From Parvularculaceae bacterium (lineage in GTDB: Bacteria > Pseudomonadota > Alphaproteobacteria > Caulobacterales > Parvularculaceae), in contig JAJFFV010000005.1 in NCBI GenBank assembly GCA_021776475.1, positions 372,001 through 436,000 on the forward strand: a stretch of 64,000 bases of DNA, read 5' to 3'. Position numbers and translations under genes: made by a program. Below, piece after piece: positions 18,454-27,198 of the stretch. The number at the start of each line of letters is the position of its first letter. Position 1 is the stretch's first letter. Under the pieces are notes generated by a model. It was not told where the DNA came from, did no database searches, and worked only from the letters and a program-made list of their open reading frames with translations.

Positions 18454-18876
18454 AGCCTGATCTCCTGTTACATCTTCATTTATCTAGAGGTGGTCGCTGG
18501 TGACCGCAAGAAGCGCCGACGACATGAGGCGTCGCTGGTATGACAATGAGGCGATGCGCCAGAAATAACAAAGCGGCGCACTTTCCGGTGCGCCGCCCCG
18601 TCCCCTCAACCGTCGTCTGACTGGTTTTTCAGACGCAGTATCCTCATCTTTCACTGGCTTGAAATGCCCCCATAACCACCAGCAAATCTCCCGCCCCTAA
18701 ACAGCATTTTGTGGCGCTCGTGTCAGCTTCTAAGTGGCATTTTGAGGCCAGTTGGCGCCCGAGTGTGGTTAAAAAGCCACCATAAAAGCCGGCACGGACA
18801 TTTCCTGACAAATCGCCTATATGCAGCAAGCAACGGTTCAAAGAGATCCCGTTGAAAGATATGGCAGTAGGAGAAT
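18454..18876. other. Long intergenic region between yggT and the racemase gene
   Basis: About 420 bp without a convincing gene. It contains two hairpins with a weak minus-strand terminator character (18566-18635, listed separately). It also holds a 19-bp stretch at 18732-18750 nearly identical to one in the divL upstream region. The end carries the racemase ribosome-binding site, AGGAG six bases before the GTG at 18877. A minus-strand open frame at 18644-18895 has no plausible protein features and runs into the racemase start. Confidence 0.5.
18566..18635 (-). ncRNA. Possible structured small RNA or terminator
   Basis: Read on the minus strand, a hairpin CGTCTGA/TCAGACG (18614-18635, loop 8) is followed by a GC-rich hairpin GCGGCGCAC/GTGCGCCGC (18573-18596, loop 6) and then TTTGTTATTT. 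This is the layout of a small RNA 3' end or a stand-alone terminator. No RNA family was recognised, and the 5' end, if any, is not defined. Confidence 0.3.
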
Positions 18877-19605
18877 GTGGTGCAAAAACGGCCATTAAAT
18901 CAAAAACTTATTGGCATTTTGGGGGGAAGCAGCAATGTCGCGACAGAACTATACTACCGGTATCTGAACGAGACCGCCAACGCGCGTCTTGGTGGTTGGG
19001 ACATCGCTGAAACAATGATCGCCGGCATGAATTTCGGGAATATCGAAGGGTTCTTGAGCGCCGACGATTGGGCGGGGCTCGAGACCTATATGGAAGGCAA
19101 GGTCGACCGGCTGATCGCCGCCGGGATCGACGTGCTCTTGTGCGTTTCCAACACCTTGCATAAACCGCTTGAATCGATCCTCGCGAGCCGGGGTGTCGGC
19201 TTCATTCATATTGCCGATCCAACCGGAGAGGCGATCCGCACGGCGGGTCTAGCGCGCCTGGCCCTGTTCGGCACCAGACAAGTCATGCAGCTAAAATATC
19301 AACGGCAACGGTATGAGGAAAAATTCGGTCTGGAGATCATCGTGCCCGATCCGGCAGAGCAGGACGATATCAATCGAATAATTTTCGATGAGCTTGTCCG
19401 TAGGGATGTCCGGGACACTTCGCGGGATCGGTACCTGGAAATCGCCGCCCGTCTCCAGCGAGACGAAGGTGTCGAAGGGCTGATTTTCGGCTGCACCGAA
19501 ATCCCCTTATTGATCGATCAACCTGACCTCACTGACTTGCCGATGTTCAACACGACCAGACTGCACTGCCAAGCGGCAGTCGAGTTTGCATTGTCAGCTG
19601 ACTGA
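18877..19605 (+). CDS. Aspartate/glutamate racemase family protein
   Basis: A 242-residue protein of the RacD/YgeA family, cofactor-independent racemases using two cysteines. C88 lies in LLCVSNTLHK and C206 in IFGCTEIPLL; both are present, so activity is plausible. LIGILGGSSNVATELYYRYLNE is the family start. GTG is the likely start, with AGGAG six bases before it. Substrate (aspartate, glutamate or hydantoin-like) cannot be told from sequence. Confidence 0.88.
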   Translation: MVQKRPLNQKLIGILGGSSNVATELYYRYLNETANARLGGWDIAETMIAGMNFGNIEGFLSADDWAGLETYMEGKVDRLIAAGIDVLLCVSNTLHKPLESILASRGVGFIHIADPTGEAIRTAGLARLALFGTRQVMQLKYQRQRYEEKFGLEIIVPDPAEQDDINRIIFDELVRRDVRDTSRDRYLEIAARLQRDEGVEGLIFGCTEIPLLIDQPDLTDLPMFNTTRLHCQAAVEFALSAD

Positions 19606-19618
19606 GTTTACATTTGTC

Positions 19619-19990
19619 TCAGACGTGCTGATCAACAAGGATCGGGTTCCCGTCCGGATCGACGAGCACAAAACTTGCTGGGCCTGTTGTCGTTTCATCG
19701 GCTTCTGTCTGAAATTCAACACCGTCAGCTTTCAATTGTTTTTGGAGGTCACGCACATCGTCGAAGGACGGTAGGGGCCTAGCCTCAGCATCCCAGCCCG
19801 GATTGAACGTCAGAGAGTTTTTTTCGAACATCCCCTGGAACAATCCGATGGTCGTAGAGCCGTTTCTGAGGATCAGCCAATTCTGCGCTTGATCACCAGC
19901 GACCTGTTCAAAGCCCAGCTTGCTGTAAAAAACGCGAGATACCTCAATGTCTTTCACAGTTAAGCTGATCGAAAATGCACCAAGTTTCAT
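19619..19990 (-). CDS. Glyoxalase/bleomycin-resistance (VOC) family protein
   Basis: A 123-residue single-module VOC protein. [20 protein letters not shown] and the end [17 protein letters not shown] match the beta-alpha-beta-beta-beta repeat. The final metal-ligand Glu common in glyoxalases is not obvious, so function may be binding rather than catalysis. It converges on the racemase gene with 13 bp between stops. Confidence 0.85.
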   Translation of the reverse strand: MKLGAFSISLTVKDIEVSRVFYSKLGFEQVAGDQAQNWLILRNGSTTIGLFQGMFEKNSLTFNPGWDAEARPLPSFDDVRDLQKQLKADGVEFQTEADETTTGPASFVLVDPDGNPILVDQHV

Positions 19991-20103
19991 CTACCCTCTC
20001 CTTATGAAGTTGCTGATCTCAAAATACCCACATCAAACCGGATATGGCGATCACCCAAAAGGGTGAGCTTGGCCCTATCACCCGTTTTTCGGGGCCGCCA
20101 GGT

Positions 20104-20406
20104 TCAAGTTGCAAGGGAATTGCCGTTCAATTCATAGACATCTGTTTGCTGGTCATCCCCGAGCACGTTCAGCGCCAACAGGCCCTCGACAGTCTGTCGA
20201 TACTCAGGATCGCCCGCAAGATCATCGATCGATTGCTGATCCTCCCAGAGTGTCATGGTCGTCCACTGGTCCCCCTCGGAATAAAAGAATACACCGCAAT
20301 TGCCGGCGCGGGATGAAAGGACTGGCAGGGATATGTTGTTGGCGTATTCTACAAGGCGCTGTTTTTGCGTCAGCTTGAAAGAAGTTCGCCACAATCGAAT
20401 AAGCAT
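20104..20406 (-). CDS. ABM/dimeric alpha-beta-barrel domain protein
   Basis: A protein of about 100 residues with the pattern MLIRLWRTSFK..RLVEYANN and VFFYSEGDQWTTMTLWEDQQSIDDLAGDPEYRQ (shown in parts), resembling antibiotic-biosynthesis-monooxygenase-like dimeric barrels. Function is unknown. An in-frame TTG at 20424 would overlap the stop of the upstream desaturase-like gene and is an alternative start. Neither start has a clear ribosome-binding site. It is the last gene of a three-gene leftward operon. Confidence 0.6.
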   Translation of the reverse strand: MLIRLWRTSFKLTQKQRLVEYANNISLPVLSSRAGNCGVFFYSEGDQWTTMTLWEDQQSIDDLAGDPEYRQTVEGLLALNVLGDDQQTDVYELNGNSLAT

Positions 20407-20420
20407 GCTGTTCGGGCCCG

Positions 20421-21434
20421 TCAAAATTCGAACTGGGAGCCGGCAGGCACGTCAACCTTGGCCCTCACCGGTGGCAGGCCCGGCTTGCCCGCGAGCTCCG
20501 GATGTTTTTGAACAAACTCCGCTTTCAAAATGCGCGAGCCTTTGCGGCTGCCATCATGGCTCCATCCAGGCGGTGCCAGAACATAAAAAAGCCGCTGCTT
20601 CAGCGTCAATCCTTTGCGAAAAATATCTCGCGCGATCGCGACATATTCATGGGTCGCCACGCGGAGCGGATTAAACGTGCCAAGGTTTTTGATAATCCCG
20701 TAGCGCACCGGCTCGCTTTCTTCTTCGGGCACAAAAGTGCCGAACATGCGATCCCAGATGATCAAGACACCCGCATAATTAGCATCAAGATAACGCGGGT
20801 TGCGGCCATGATGGACCCGGTGATGGGACGGCGTATTGAAAACCCCCTCGATCCACGGATGGAGCTTACCGACTGTCTCTGTATGGATGAAAAACTGGTA
20901 GACCAGATTTACCGAGCCAGCAAAAGCAATCATGCCCGGATGAAAACCGAGCAGGGTCAGCGGAATGGCCAGGAAAAACATCCCGTTCAGAAAACTGAAC
21001 CAGGGCTGCCGCAATGCCGTGGACAGATTATAATGCTGGCTTGAGTGATGAACGACGTGGCTTGCCCAGCCCCAGCGAATCGTATGCCGGAACCGGTGCG
21101 ACCAGTAATATTTCAGATCATCCAGAACGAAGCAGGCAAGGAATGCCCAGATCGAGAATTCCCACTTCACCGGCGCAAATTGATAAAACCAGAACAGGAT
21201 CGCATAGATCCCGCTAACAAAGAACCCGCCAACCAGCACTGGCATGATCACACTGCCGAGCCCCATCAACACGCTGGTCGATGCGTCCCGCGTTTCATAA
21301 ACTCCCCTGGCACGGCGCATGCTGATCAGCGCGATTTCAATCAGAATGAACAACACATAGAGCGGCGCTGCATAGTCGGACACTGGGGGGAATTCAGGCA
21401 TTTCAGGCATGGGCCGCCGATCCTTTTCGGTCAT
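20421..21434 (-). CDS. Sterol desaturase/fatty acid hydroxylase family membrane protein
   Basis: A di-iron membrane oxygenase of about 337 residues. The His clusters are HRFRH, HVVHHSSQHYN and HRVHHGRN, spaced as in the fatty-acid hydroxylase superfamily. About four to five hydrophobic segments flank them (YVLFILIEIALI, VLVGGFFVSGIYAILFWFY, GMFFLAIPLTLLGF). The open frame reaches to 21632, but the extra N-terminus looks non-coding and overlaps the upstream gene, so MTEKDRRPMPEMPEF at 21434 is preferred; ATG at 21410 is another option. Substrates in this family range from sterols to lipids and carotenoids; none is assigned. Confidence 0.85.
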   Translation of the reverse strand: MTEKDRRPMPEMPEFPPVSDYAAPLYVLFILIEIALISMRRARGVYETRDASTSVLMGLGSVIMPVLVGGFFVSGIYAILFWFYQFAPVKWEFSIWAFLACFVLDDLKYYWSHRFRHTIRWGWASHVVHHSSQHYNLSTALRQPWFSFLNGMFFLAIPLTLLGFHPGMIAFAGSVNLVYQFFIHTETVGKLHPWIEGVFNTPSHHRVHHGRNPRYLDANYAGVLIIWDRMFGTFVPEEESEPVRYGIIKNLGTFNPLRVATHEYVAIARDIFRKGLTLKQRLFYVLAPPGWSHDGSRKGSRILKAEFVQKHPELAGKPGLPPVRAKVDVPAGSQFEF

Positions 21435-21834
21435 CAAAAAGCGCCGCCCAGTTACAGGCCTCGCCTTCTGTGACGAATGTAATCTGAAATGCCGGGTCGG
21501 CGAAATCCCTGAATTGCAATAACAAGGTACGGCCCGTGAGACTGCACGATCCGATATCGGTCGGTGAGACCGTTTTAGCGACAGAGAATTTACCCATCGC
21601 GCGAAGAACACCCACAGCAGGCGTATTGGCAAGGGTCAAAAGCGCTGAGCGCCGATCTGCCGCAAGTGAGACTTCATCAACCTCAAGCTCAGGAAATTCT
21701 AACGAAAAAGCAGCGGTAACCGCTTCTTCATCGCTGAAGATCGTAGCGGCAGAATGGCCAAGACGGTGTAACAGCAGCGCGACCCCGCCAATAGCGGCAA
21801 GCGAAAAAACAACCAAAATAATCAGCGGTGACAT
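21403..21834 (-). CDS. Unrecognised membrane-anchored protein
   Basis: A 143-residue protein with one N-terminal helix (LIILVVFSLAAIGGVALLL) and a globular domain rich in beta strands (VDEVSLAADRRSALLTL, GRTLLLQFRDFADPAFQITFV). No family was recognised. Its end overlaps the start of the desaturase-like gene by 32 bp, which suggests translational coupling in one operon. Confidence 0.6.
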   Translation of the reverse strand: MSPLIILVVFSLAAIGGVALLLHRLGHSAATIFSDEEAVTAAFSLEFPELEVDEVSLAADRRSALLTLANTPAVGVLRAMGKFSVAKTVSPTDIGSCSLTGRTLLLQFRDFADPAFQITFVTEGEACNWAALFDDRKGSAAHA

Positions 21835-21978
21835 TGATATTAGGCTCCGACCGGTTACCGACTTTAAGCTGCGCGCCAGCGTTTTGCATCAGCTGTGATC
21901 AGTTAAGTGGATAAACATGCTCACTCATGCTGCGCGGGAGCCGTGACCCATGGTGCAAGTCATTTTGCCACCATGCGG

Positions 21979-22015
21979 TTGACAAGGGTGCATTTTAATA
22001 TAACATTATTGTTAT
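21979..22015 (+). promoter_or_regulatory. Leaderless arsR promoter with palindromic operator
   Basis: TTGACA at 21979-21984 and TAACAT at 22001-22006 form a -35/-10 pair with 16-bp spacing, which places transcription initiation at about the ATG at 22014. A perfect palindrome, ATAACATTATTGTTAT (22000-22015), covers the -10 element and reaches into the start codon. No ribosome-binding site precedes the ATG. An ArsR dimer could block initiation here; this is inference. Confidence 0.55.
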
Positions 22016-22385
22016 GGAACAAATCGGTTATGAAAGCGTACAACCAAATCTGAACGCCGTTTTTGGGGCATTAGCTGACCCGACGCGGCGGGCAATCCTG
22101 TCACGGCTTGCCGATGGTCAGGCATCAGTAAATGAGATTGCTGCGCCATTTGAAATAAGCCAGCCAGCAGTATCGCGGCATTTGAGGGTGCTGGAGAGGG
22201 CCGGACTGATTGAAAGAGATGTTGTCGAGCAACGCCGTCCGGCAAGGTTAAAGGCTGAGACAATGGCAGCAGCCGTCGACTGGCTTGCCGAGTTTAAGGC
22301 TTTTTGGGGGACGAGCTTTGATCAGCTGGATGACGTCCTTGTACGAATGAAACAAACAGAACAAGAGGTCGAAGATCATGAGTGA
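22014..22385 (+). CDS. ArsR-family regulator of an AHSA1 gene
   Basis: A 123-residue winged-helix regulator: FGALADPTRRAILSRLADG, INEIAAPFEISQPAVSRHLRVLERAGLI (given in parts of the recognition region) and a C-terminal helical tail. It lacks the Cys metal sites of arsenic sensors and belongs to the subgroup that is usually paired with an AHSA1/SRPBCC gene. Its last 8 bp overlap that gene. It probably represses its own operon through the palindrome on its start codon. Confidence 0.9.
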   Translation: MEQIGYESVQPNLNAVFGALADPTRRAILSRLADGQASVNEIAAPFEISQPAVSRHLRVLERAGLIERDVVEQRRPARLKAETMAAAVDWLAEFKAFWGTSFDQLDDVLVRMKQTEQEVEDHE

Positions 22386-22878
22386 TTTACCAGAATATGT
22401 ACTTGACCGCGTTTTCGCGGCGCCCCGTGAACTGGTTTGGCAAGCCTGGACTGATCCCGAATTGCTCGCGCGTTGGTACGGTCCCGGCGTCGAGACAATC
22501 ATCCACAAGTTTGACTTGAAGCCCGGCGGATCCTGGCTAAACGAAATGAAATGGGGCGAAAACTCCATGCTGAGCAAAGTTATTTTCACAGAAGTAGCAG
22601 CGCCCGAACGTCTTGTCTGGCATCACCACTCATCGACAGATGCAAAATGGAACACGATTTCAAATCCAAAGATGCCAGACTGGCCGCGTGTTCTTCTAAC
22701 GACCGTGACGTTCGATGATGACGGTGGCAAGACCAAAGTACGGCTTACCTGGGTACCGTTCGAGGCAACTGAGGCCGAGATTGCCTGTTTTGCTGGCTCC
22801 GTTGAAAATATGGGCAAGGGCTGGGAAAGCGGCTACGCAATCATCGACGAAATGCTCGCCGAGTTGCGGGCCCAATAA
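22378..22878 (+). CDS. AHSA1/SRPBCC domain protein
   Basis: A 166-residue START-like protein with the family pattern LDRVFAAPRELVWQAWTDPE, LARWYGPG, GGSWLNEMKW and TRVRLTW-type strands near the C-terminus. It forms a hydrophobic ligand-binding pocket; the ligand is unknown. Its ATG lies inside the end of the ArsR gene, so the two are translationally coupled and the repressor may respond to the ligand or its effects. Confidence 0.88.
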   Translation: MSDLPEYVLDRVFAAPRELVWQAWTDPELLARWYGPGVETIIHKFDLKPGGSWLNEMKWGENSMLSKVIFTEVAAPERLVWHHHSSTDAKWNTISNPKMPDWPRVLLTTVTFDDDGGKTKVRLTWVPFEATEAEIACFAGSVENMGKGWESGYAIIDEMLAELRAQ

Positions 22879-22908
22879 AGGTCGGTCTTCGGACACGACA
22901 CCTCAATC

Positions 22909-22934
22909 CCGAGAGCGGTGCCCGCCCCTCTCGG
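22909..22934. terminator. Hairpin between convergent genes
   Basis: CCGAGAG (22909-22915) and CTCTCGG (22928-22934) can pair over a 12-base loop, with flanking GACAC/GTGTC able to extend the stem across a bulge. It lies between the stops of the AHSA1 and nitrilase genes. No T-run is present, so it is at best a weak terminator. Confidence 0.3.
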
Positions 22935-23008
22935 TGTCGATTTGCGGATCCATCCTACCGACAAGGCCCATTCATTCCGTACAGGACTTTTTTGATCCAA
23001 ACGAGGAC

Positions 23009-23998
23009 CTAGTCCTTAAATTGAACTGTCGCCTGACGCTGCCGGTTAACCAAGAGCTCTGTTACATCTGGCCGTGAATAGTGACCCGCGACATCGAGAT
23101 TTTGCCGCTCGCGGCGCACTTGCTGGTGATCGATTTCGGCCACCAAAAGCACTTCTTCACCCAACACTGGCTCGATGACCCAGGAACCGTCGGGCGCTGC
23201 AATAGCGGAGCCGCCATTGGCCATGAAGTCACCGGCATTGGCGCGAATTGTCTCAGCGTGTGGAAAATCTGCTGGAATATCTGTCGCGCGCATCAAGCCC
23301 GATACGGCAATGACATAAGAGCGCCCCTCTTTGGCGATAAACCGCGGCAAGTCCTCAGTATTGTGAAGACCACCCGGCCAGGCCGTGACGTGAAGGTCTT
23401 CACCCTGAGCATAAAAAGAAGCACGCGCTAGGGGCAACCAATTCTCCCAGCAATTGAGGCCGCCAACTGTAAAGGCACCCAAAGAATGCACCCGTAGGCC
23501 ATGACCGTCACCCGGTCCCCAGACCAGCCGTTCATCATAGGTTGGTTGCAGCTTGCGATGCACTGAGCCGACCTGACCTTCTTTCGAGATATAAACCAGG
23601 CTCGCATAAAGCGTATGACCACCACGATCCGGCGCCCGCTCCATAATCCCGAGATAGATGGCTATAGTGCGAGCTTTTGCCAGATCACACAGGGGCTTCA
23701 GATCACCGCGTTCAATGACGACCCCTTGATCGAGATAAAGAGCGTAGAATTCCTTCTGGCGGTCATCGTTAAACTTTGCCCCTTCCGTGCGCTCGACCCA
23801 AAACGGGTAGCCGGGCACCAGTGCCTCGCCAAATGTCACCAGGTCGCAGCCTGCGTCAGCGGCACTGGCAACCGCCGCACAGACTTTCTTAAGGCTTGCC
23901 GTCCGGTCAAGCCAAACCGGCGCGATCTGCGCTAGGGCTACCTTCAAAGCATCATCGCTTGCGCGTACCGGATCAGTTTTAGCAGTAATAACCCTCAT
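23009..23998 (-). CDS. Nitrilase-family carbon-nitrogen hydrolase
   Basis: A 329-residue amidohydrolase with the Glu-Lys-Cys triad visible: Glu in VTFGEALVPGYPFW, Lys in HRKLQPTYDERLVWG and Cys in GLNCWENWLPLARASFY. The CWEN..PLAR form and GDGHGL are typical of branch-1 nitrilases acting on nitriles, rather than of amidases. An in-frame start 60 bp upstream exists, but AAGGG before the ATG at 23998 and the sequence MRVITAKTD fit better. The substrate is unknown. Confidence 0.9.
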   Translation of the reverse strand: MRVITAKTDPVRASDDALKVALAQIAPVWLDRTASLKKVCAAVASAADAGCDLVTFGEALVPGYPFWVERTEGAKFNDDRQKEFYALYLDQGVVIERGDLKPLCDLAKARTIAIYLGIMERAPDRGGHTLYASLVYISKEGQVGSVHRKLQPTYDERLVWGPGDGHGLRVHSLGAFTVGGLNCWENWLPLARASFYAQGEDLHVTAWPGGLHNTEDLPRFIAKEGRSYVIAVSGLMRATDIPADFPHAETIRANAGDFMANGGSAIAAPDGSWVIEPVLGEEVLLVAEIDHQQVRRERQNLDVAGHYSRPDVTELLVNRQRQATVQFKD

Positions 23999-24141
23999 GA
24001 CATCCCTTTTTGATCCTTCTTCTACCCGTTGAAAAATGCCATGCAAGTCCTCGTTCAACGGCTGCTGTTGCTAAACGTGATTAACGGTTCCACCCATTGA
24101 TATTTGCGATATAGTCACGCTGAGTGAGGGGAACGGTTGTC

Positions 24142-27100
24142 ATGCACCAGAAATGGCAAGACGAATTCAGGGACACGATCCCGGCAAGTAATATTATTGC
24201 CGCCGCCGCTGTGCTCCTCATTTTGACATTTCTTGGCGCCCGGTTTTTCGTGACGCCAAATCCTGAGAATGCCCCGGTGGTGGATCGTGGCAAAATATCG
24301 CTTGCCGCATGGGACTTCGCAGACGGTCCTATTCAGTTGGTCGGCGATTGGGAATTTTACTGGCAAGAGTATCTGGGCGCGGACAATGTCCCACCGGCGT
24401 TGGACCCAATTTATACAAGTATTCCCAGTTTATGGCACAACATCGAAATTCCGGGCAAAAAAAATCTCGATGAAGATCGAGGTTATGCGACTTATCGGCT
24501 TATTGCTGACGGCCTTGCGCCTGGAAACTATGCCTTTTTTATTCCGATCCTATATGCCCCGAGCCGGATCTGGATTAACGGCATTGTGGCTTCTCAGAAT
24601 GGTGCATTGACCAAAGCCCCCGAAGGCGAAGTGCCCGTTTGGAAGGGACACTATGTTGGCTTTATCAGTGAGGGCGGCCAGGTCGAAATTCTTGTTGAAG
24701 TGTCGGACCACATCCACGGCAACGGCCGCTTTATCGAACCGGCTGTTCTCGGCTCGTCCGCAGCGATTAGTGATTTCCAGACTTTATACAATGTACAAGA
24801 CCTCCTCATCCAAGGCATCGCGACCGTTCTGTTTATTTTTGGCTTGGTCCTGTTTCTGTTTCGCCGACAGGATCTGGCGTCCCTTTATTTCGCTCTCTTC
24901 AGTCTCTTTTTCGGGACGGTTCTGTCCTATCTCGGTATCAATATTTCAGAACTTGTCATTCCCCAGATGGATTTTTGGACAAAGCTGAACATATTCTATG
25001 CCGCCGAAACAGGAACAATTATTCTCTTAACCTTGTATGTAGCTGCTCTCTACCCGGATGAACGATTCCCGATCATAGAATACGTGATTTATGCCGTATC
25101 CGTTGTTGCAATAGCGCACACTACTTTTTTTCTGGGCCTGAAACCCGAAATGATCGAGACACCGCTTTTTTCATACTACGTCAATTACTTCTCCATATTG
25201 GTAGCGCTTTACGTTCTGATCACGGTCATCCGGGCCTGCATAAAAAATCGCGACGGCGCCTGGGTTTTTCTGATCGGTATGAGCATCTTACTGTATTGCG
25301 TTCTCGGAGAGATAGCCGTGACAAATGGTGTAGTGACCTCGATACCCGCAATTGGTCTTGGCACCGGGATGACCAGCCTCGGCTTTTTGGTTTTCCTGAT
25401 TTCCCAGGTGATCATTCTCGCGCAGCGCTGGACCCATACACTGCAGGCTTCGGAACGTATGACAACCGACCTCAGTCGGTTGATCGAGGTCACCTCCGCG
25501 ATCTCGTCGGAGATTCGCCTAGAATCCCTCCTTCAGCGCATTGTTCATGGTGCAACTGAGTTTATTCACGCAGAACGCGGCACGCTTTATCTGTATGACG
25601 ATAGAACGGACGAACTGTGGTCGCTGGTGGCAGAAGGTTTGGAGAATAAAGAAATCCGGATGCCAGCCGACTCAGGCCTGGCAGGTGCCTGTTTCCAGAC
25701 CGGTGACACGATCAACGTTGAAGATGCCTACGCTGATAAACGCTTCAATCGGCATTTTGACGAAGCAAACAATTTCCGTACCAAGACCATTCTCACTATG
25801 CCGGTGCAGAGCAAGGGCGGTAACCGGATTGGTGTCATGCAGGTTTTGAATAAAATCGGCCGGCGGTTCGTCACGCTTGATGAAGAGCGATTGCACGCCT
25901 TTGCGGCGCAGGCAGCGATTGCCATCGAAAATGCTGAGCTTTTCGGCGAGGTCAATCAGGCCCGAAATTACAACGAAAGCATTCTCGGCTCGATGTCGAA
26001 CGGGGTTGTCACCATCAACGCTTATGGAGACATTGAGAAGGTCAACAAGGCCGCGCTGACCATTCTCGAAACCGAGCAAGACAACTTGATGAATCAACCG
26101 ATTAATCAGTGGCTATCCGGCGACAATGAATGGTTGGCAGAAGAGCTGGTTGCTGTGCGCAAAGAAGCGGCGCCGCGAACATTTCTCGATGTCGATGTCG
26201 CCAATTTTAATACCACCGTTAAAGCGCTAAATCTGTCCGTGATCCCTCTGATCGGAGAGGAAGGTGAAGATAACGGCATTTTGATGCTGCTTGAAGACAT
26301 CACCGGCGAGAAACGTCTGCGTGGCACGATGAGCCGGTTCATGACAAAAGAAGTCGCTGACAGAATTCTTGAGCAAGGCGAGGACACCCTCGCTGGTTCG
26401 ACAGTGAATGCCAGCGTGTTGTTCCTCGATATGCGCAATTTCACTGGTCTGTCGGAAAGGCTGGGAGCCCGTGAAACCGTTGCGATGCTGAACGAATTCT
26501 TTAGCGACATGACGGAAGCAATCTTCAACTGGAAAGGCGTTCTCGACAAATTTATCGGCGATTCCATCATGGCGGTGTTCGGCGCTCCACTAGAAGGTGA
26601 GCGGGACGCGGACAATGCGCTCGCCAGCGCCATCGAGATGATGCAAATTCTGCGGGGCCTCAACCGCCGCCGTGTTGACCGCGGAGACGTACCGATCGAT
26701 GTCAGCATCGGTATTGCAACCGGAGAAGTCATTGCTGGCACCATCGGTTCAGCAAAGCGGGTCGATTACACCGTTGTCGGTGACAGCGTCAATCTTGCCG
26801 CCCGGCTTGAAAATATCACGCGCTACTATGGCGCCGACATTATTGTCAGTGAAGAAACCATCACGGAAGCTAAAGTTTCTGTTCAACACCGTGAGCTCGA
26901 TTTGATCCGGGTTCGCGGTAGAGAAACGCCGTCGGTCATCTATCAAATTCTGGGTCACCACACCGAACAGACATTCCCGAATATGGAGACCGTTATGTAT
27001 TTCTATCAAGAAGGTCTCGAAGCGTACCGGGATCGCAATTGGGACCGTGCTATAAATGCTTTCACCCAGGCCTTGAGCGCCAACCGCGATGACCGTCCTT

Positions 27101-27192
27101 CAAGCATATATCTAGACCGGGCAACCCTGTTCAAAGAAAACCCGCCATTGCCCGACTGGGACGGGGTATGGACCATGAGCGAGAAAAAGTGA
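24142..27192 (+). CDS. Seven-helix receptor adenylate cyclase with GAF and PAS domains
   Basis: A 1016-residue class III cyclase. Domain order is an N-terminal anchor helix (about 17-37), an extracellular beta-rich domain (WDFADGPIQLVGDWEFYW, about 50-220) of 7TMR-DISM type, about seven membrane helices (225-430), a GAF domain (about 460-620), a PAS-like domain (about 625-725), the cyclase domain (about 755-930) and a short TPR-like tail ending DWDGVW. Metal ligands D763 and D807, substrate-specifying K803 and T877, and transition-state N884 and R888 are all present, so it should make cAMP. GAGGGGA precedes the ATG at 24142; an upstream in-frame GTG at 24124 is less likely. Confidence 0.88.
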   Translation: MHQKWQDEFRDTIPASNIIAAAAVLLILTFLGARFFVTPNPENAPVVDRGKISLAAWDFADGPIQLVGDWEFYWQEYLGADNVPPALDPIYTSIPSLWHNIEIPGKKNLDEDRGYATYRLIADGLAPGNYAFFIPILYAPSRIWINGIVASQNGALTKAPEGEVPVWKGHYVGFISEGGQVEILVEVSDHIHGNGRFIEPAVLGSSAAISDFQTLYNVQDLLIQGIATVLFIFGLVLFLFRRQDLASLYFALFSLFFGTVLSYLGINISELVIPQMDFWTKLNIFYAAETGTIILLTLYVAALYPDERFPIIEYVIYAVSVVAIAHTTFFLGLKPEMIETPLFSYYVNYFSILVALYVLITVIRACIKNRDGAWVFLIGMSILLYCVLGEIAVTNGVVTSIPAIGLGTGMTSLGFLVFLISQVIILAQRWTHTLQASERMTTDLSRLIEVTSAISSEIRLESLLQRIVHGATEFIHAERGTLYLYDDRTDELWSLVAEGLENKEIRMPADSGLAGACFQTGDTINVEDAYADKRFNRHFDEANNFRTKTILTMPVQSKGGNRIGVMQVLNKIGRRFVTLDEERLHAFAAQAAIAIENAELFGEVNQARNYNESILGSMSNGVVTINAYGDIEKVNKAALTILETEQDNLMNQPINQWLSGDNEWLAEELVAVRKEAAPRTFLDVDVANFNTTVKALNLSVIPLIGEEGEDNGILMLLEDITGEKRLRGTMSRFMTKEVADRILEQGEDTLAGSTVNASVLFLDMRNFTGLSERLGARETVAMLNEFFSDMTEAIFNWKGVLDKFIGDSIMAVFGAPLEGERDADNALASAIEMMQILRGLNRRRVDRGDVPIDVSIGIATGEVIAGTIGSAKRVDYTVVGDSVNLAARLENITRYYGADIIVSEETITEAKVSVQHRELDLIRVRGRETPSVIYQILGHHTEQTFPNMETVMYFYQEGLEAYRDRNWDRAINAFTQALSANRDDRPSSIYLDRATLFKENPPLPDWDGVWTMSEKK

Positions 27193-27198
27193 CCGGGA

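Noticed and set aside
18644-18895. 83-codon minus-strand open frame ending before the possible small-RNA hairpins
   Set aside because: It begins inside the racemase gene and has no ribosome-binding site or recognisable protein pattern.
26106-26744. 212-codon minus-strand open frame inside the cyclase gene
   Set aside because: It lies opposite the well-conserved cyclase domain and has antisense-shadow composition.
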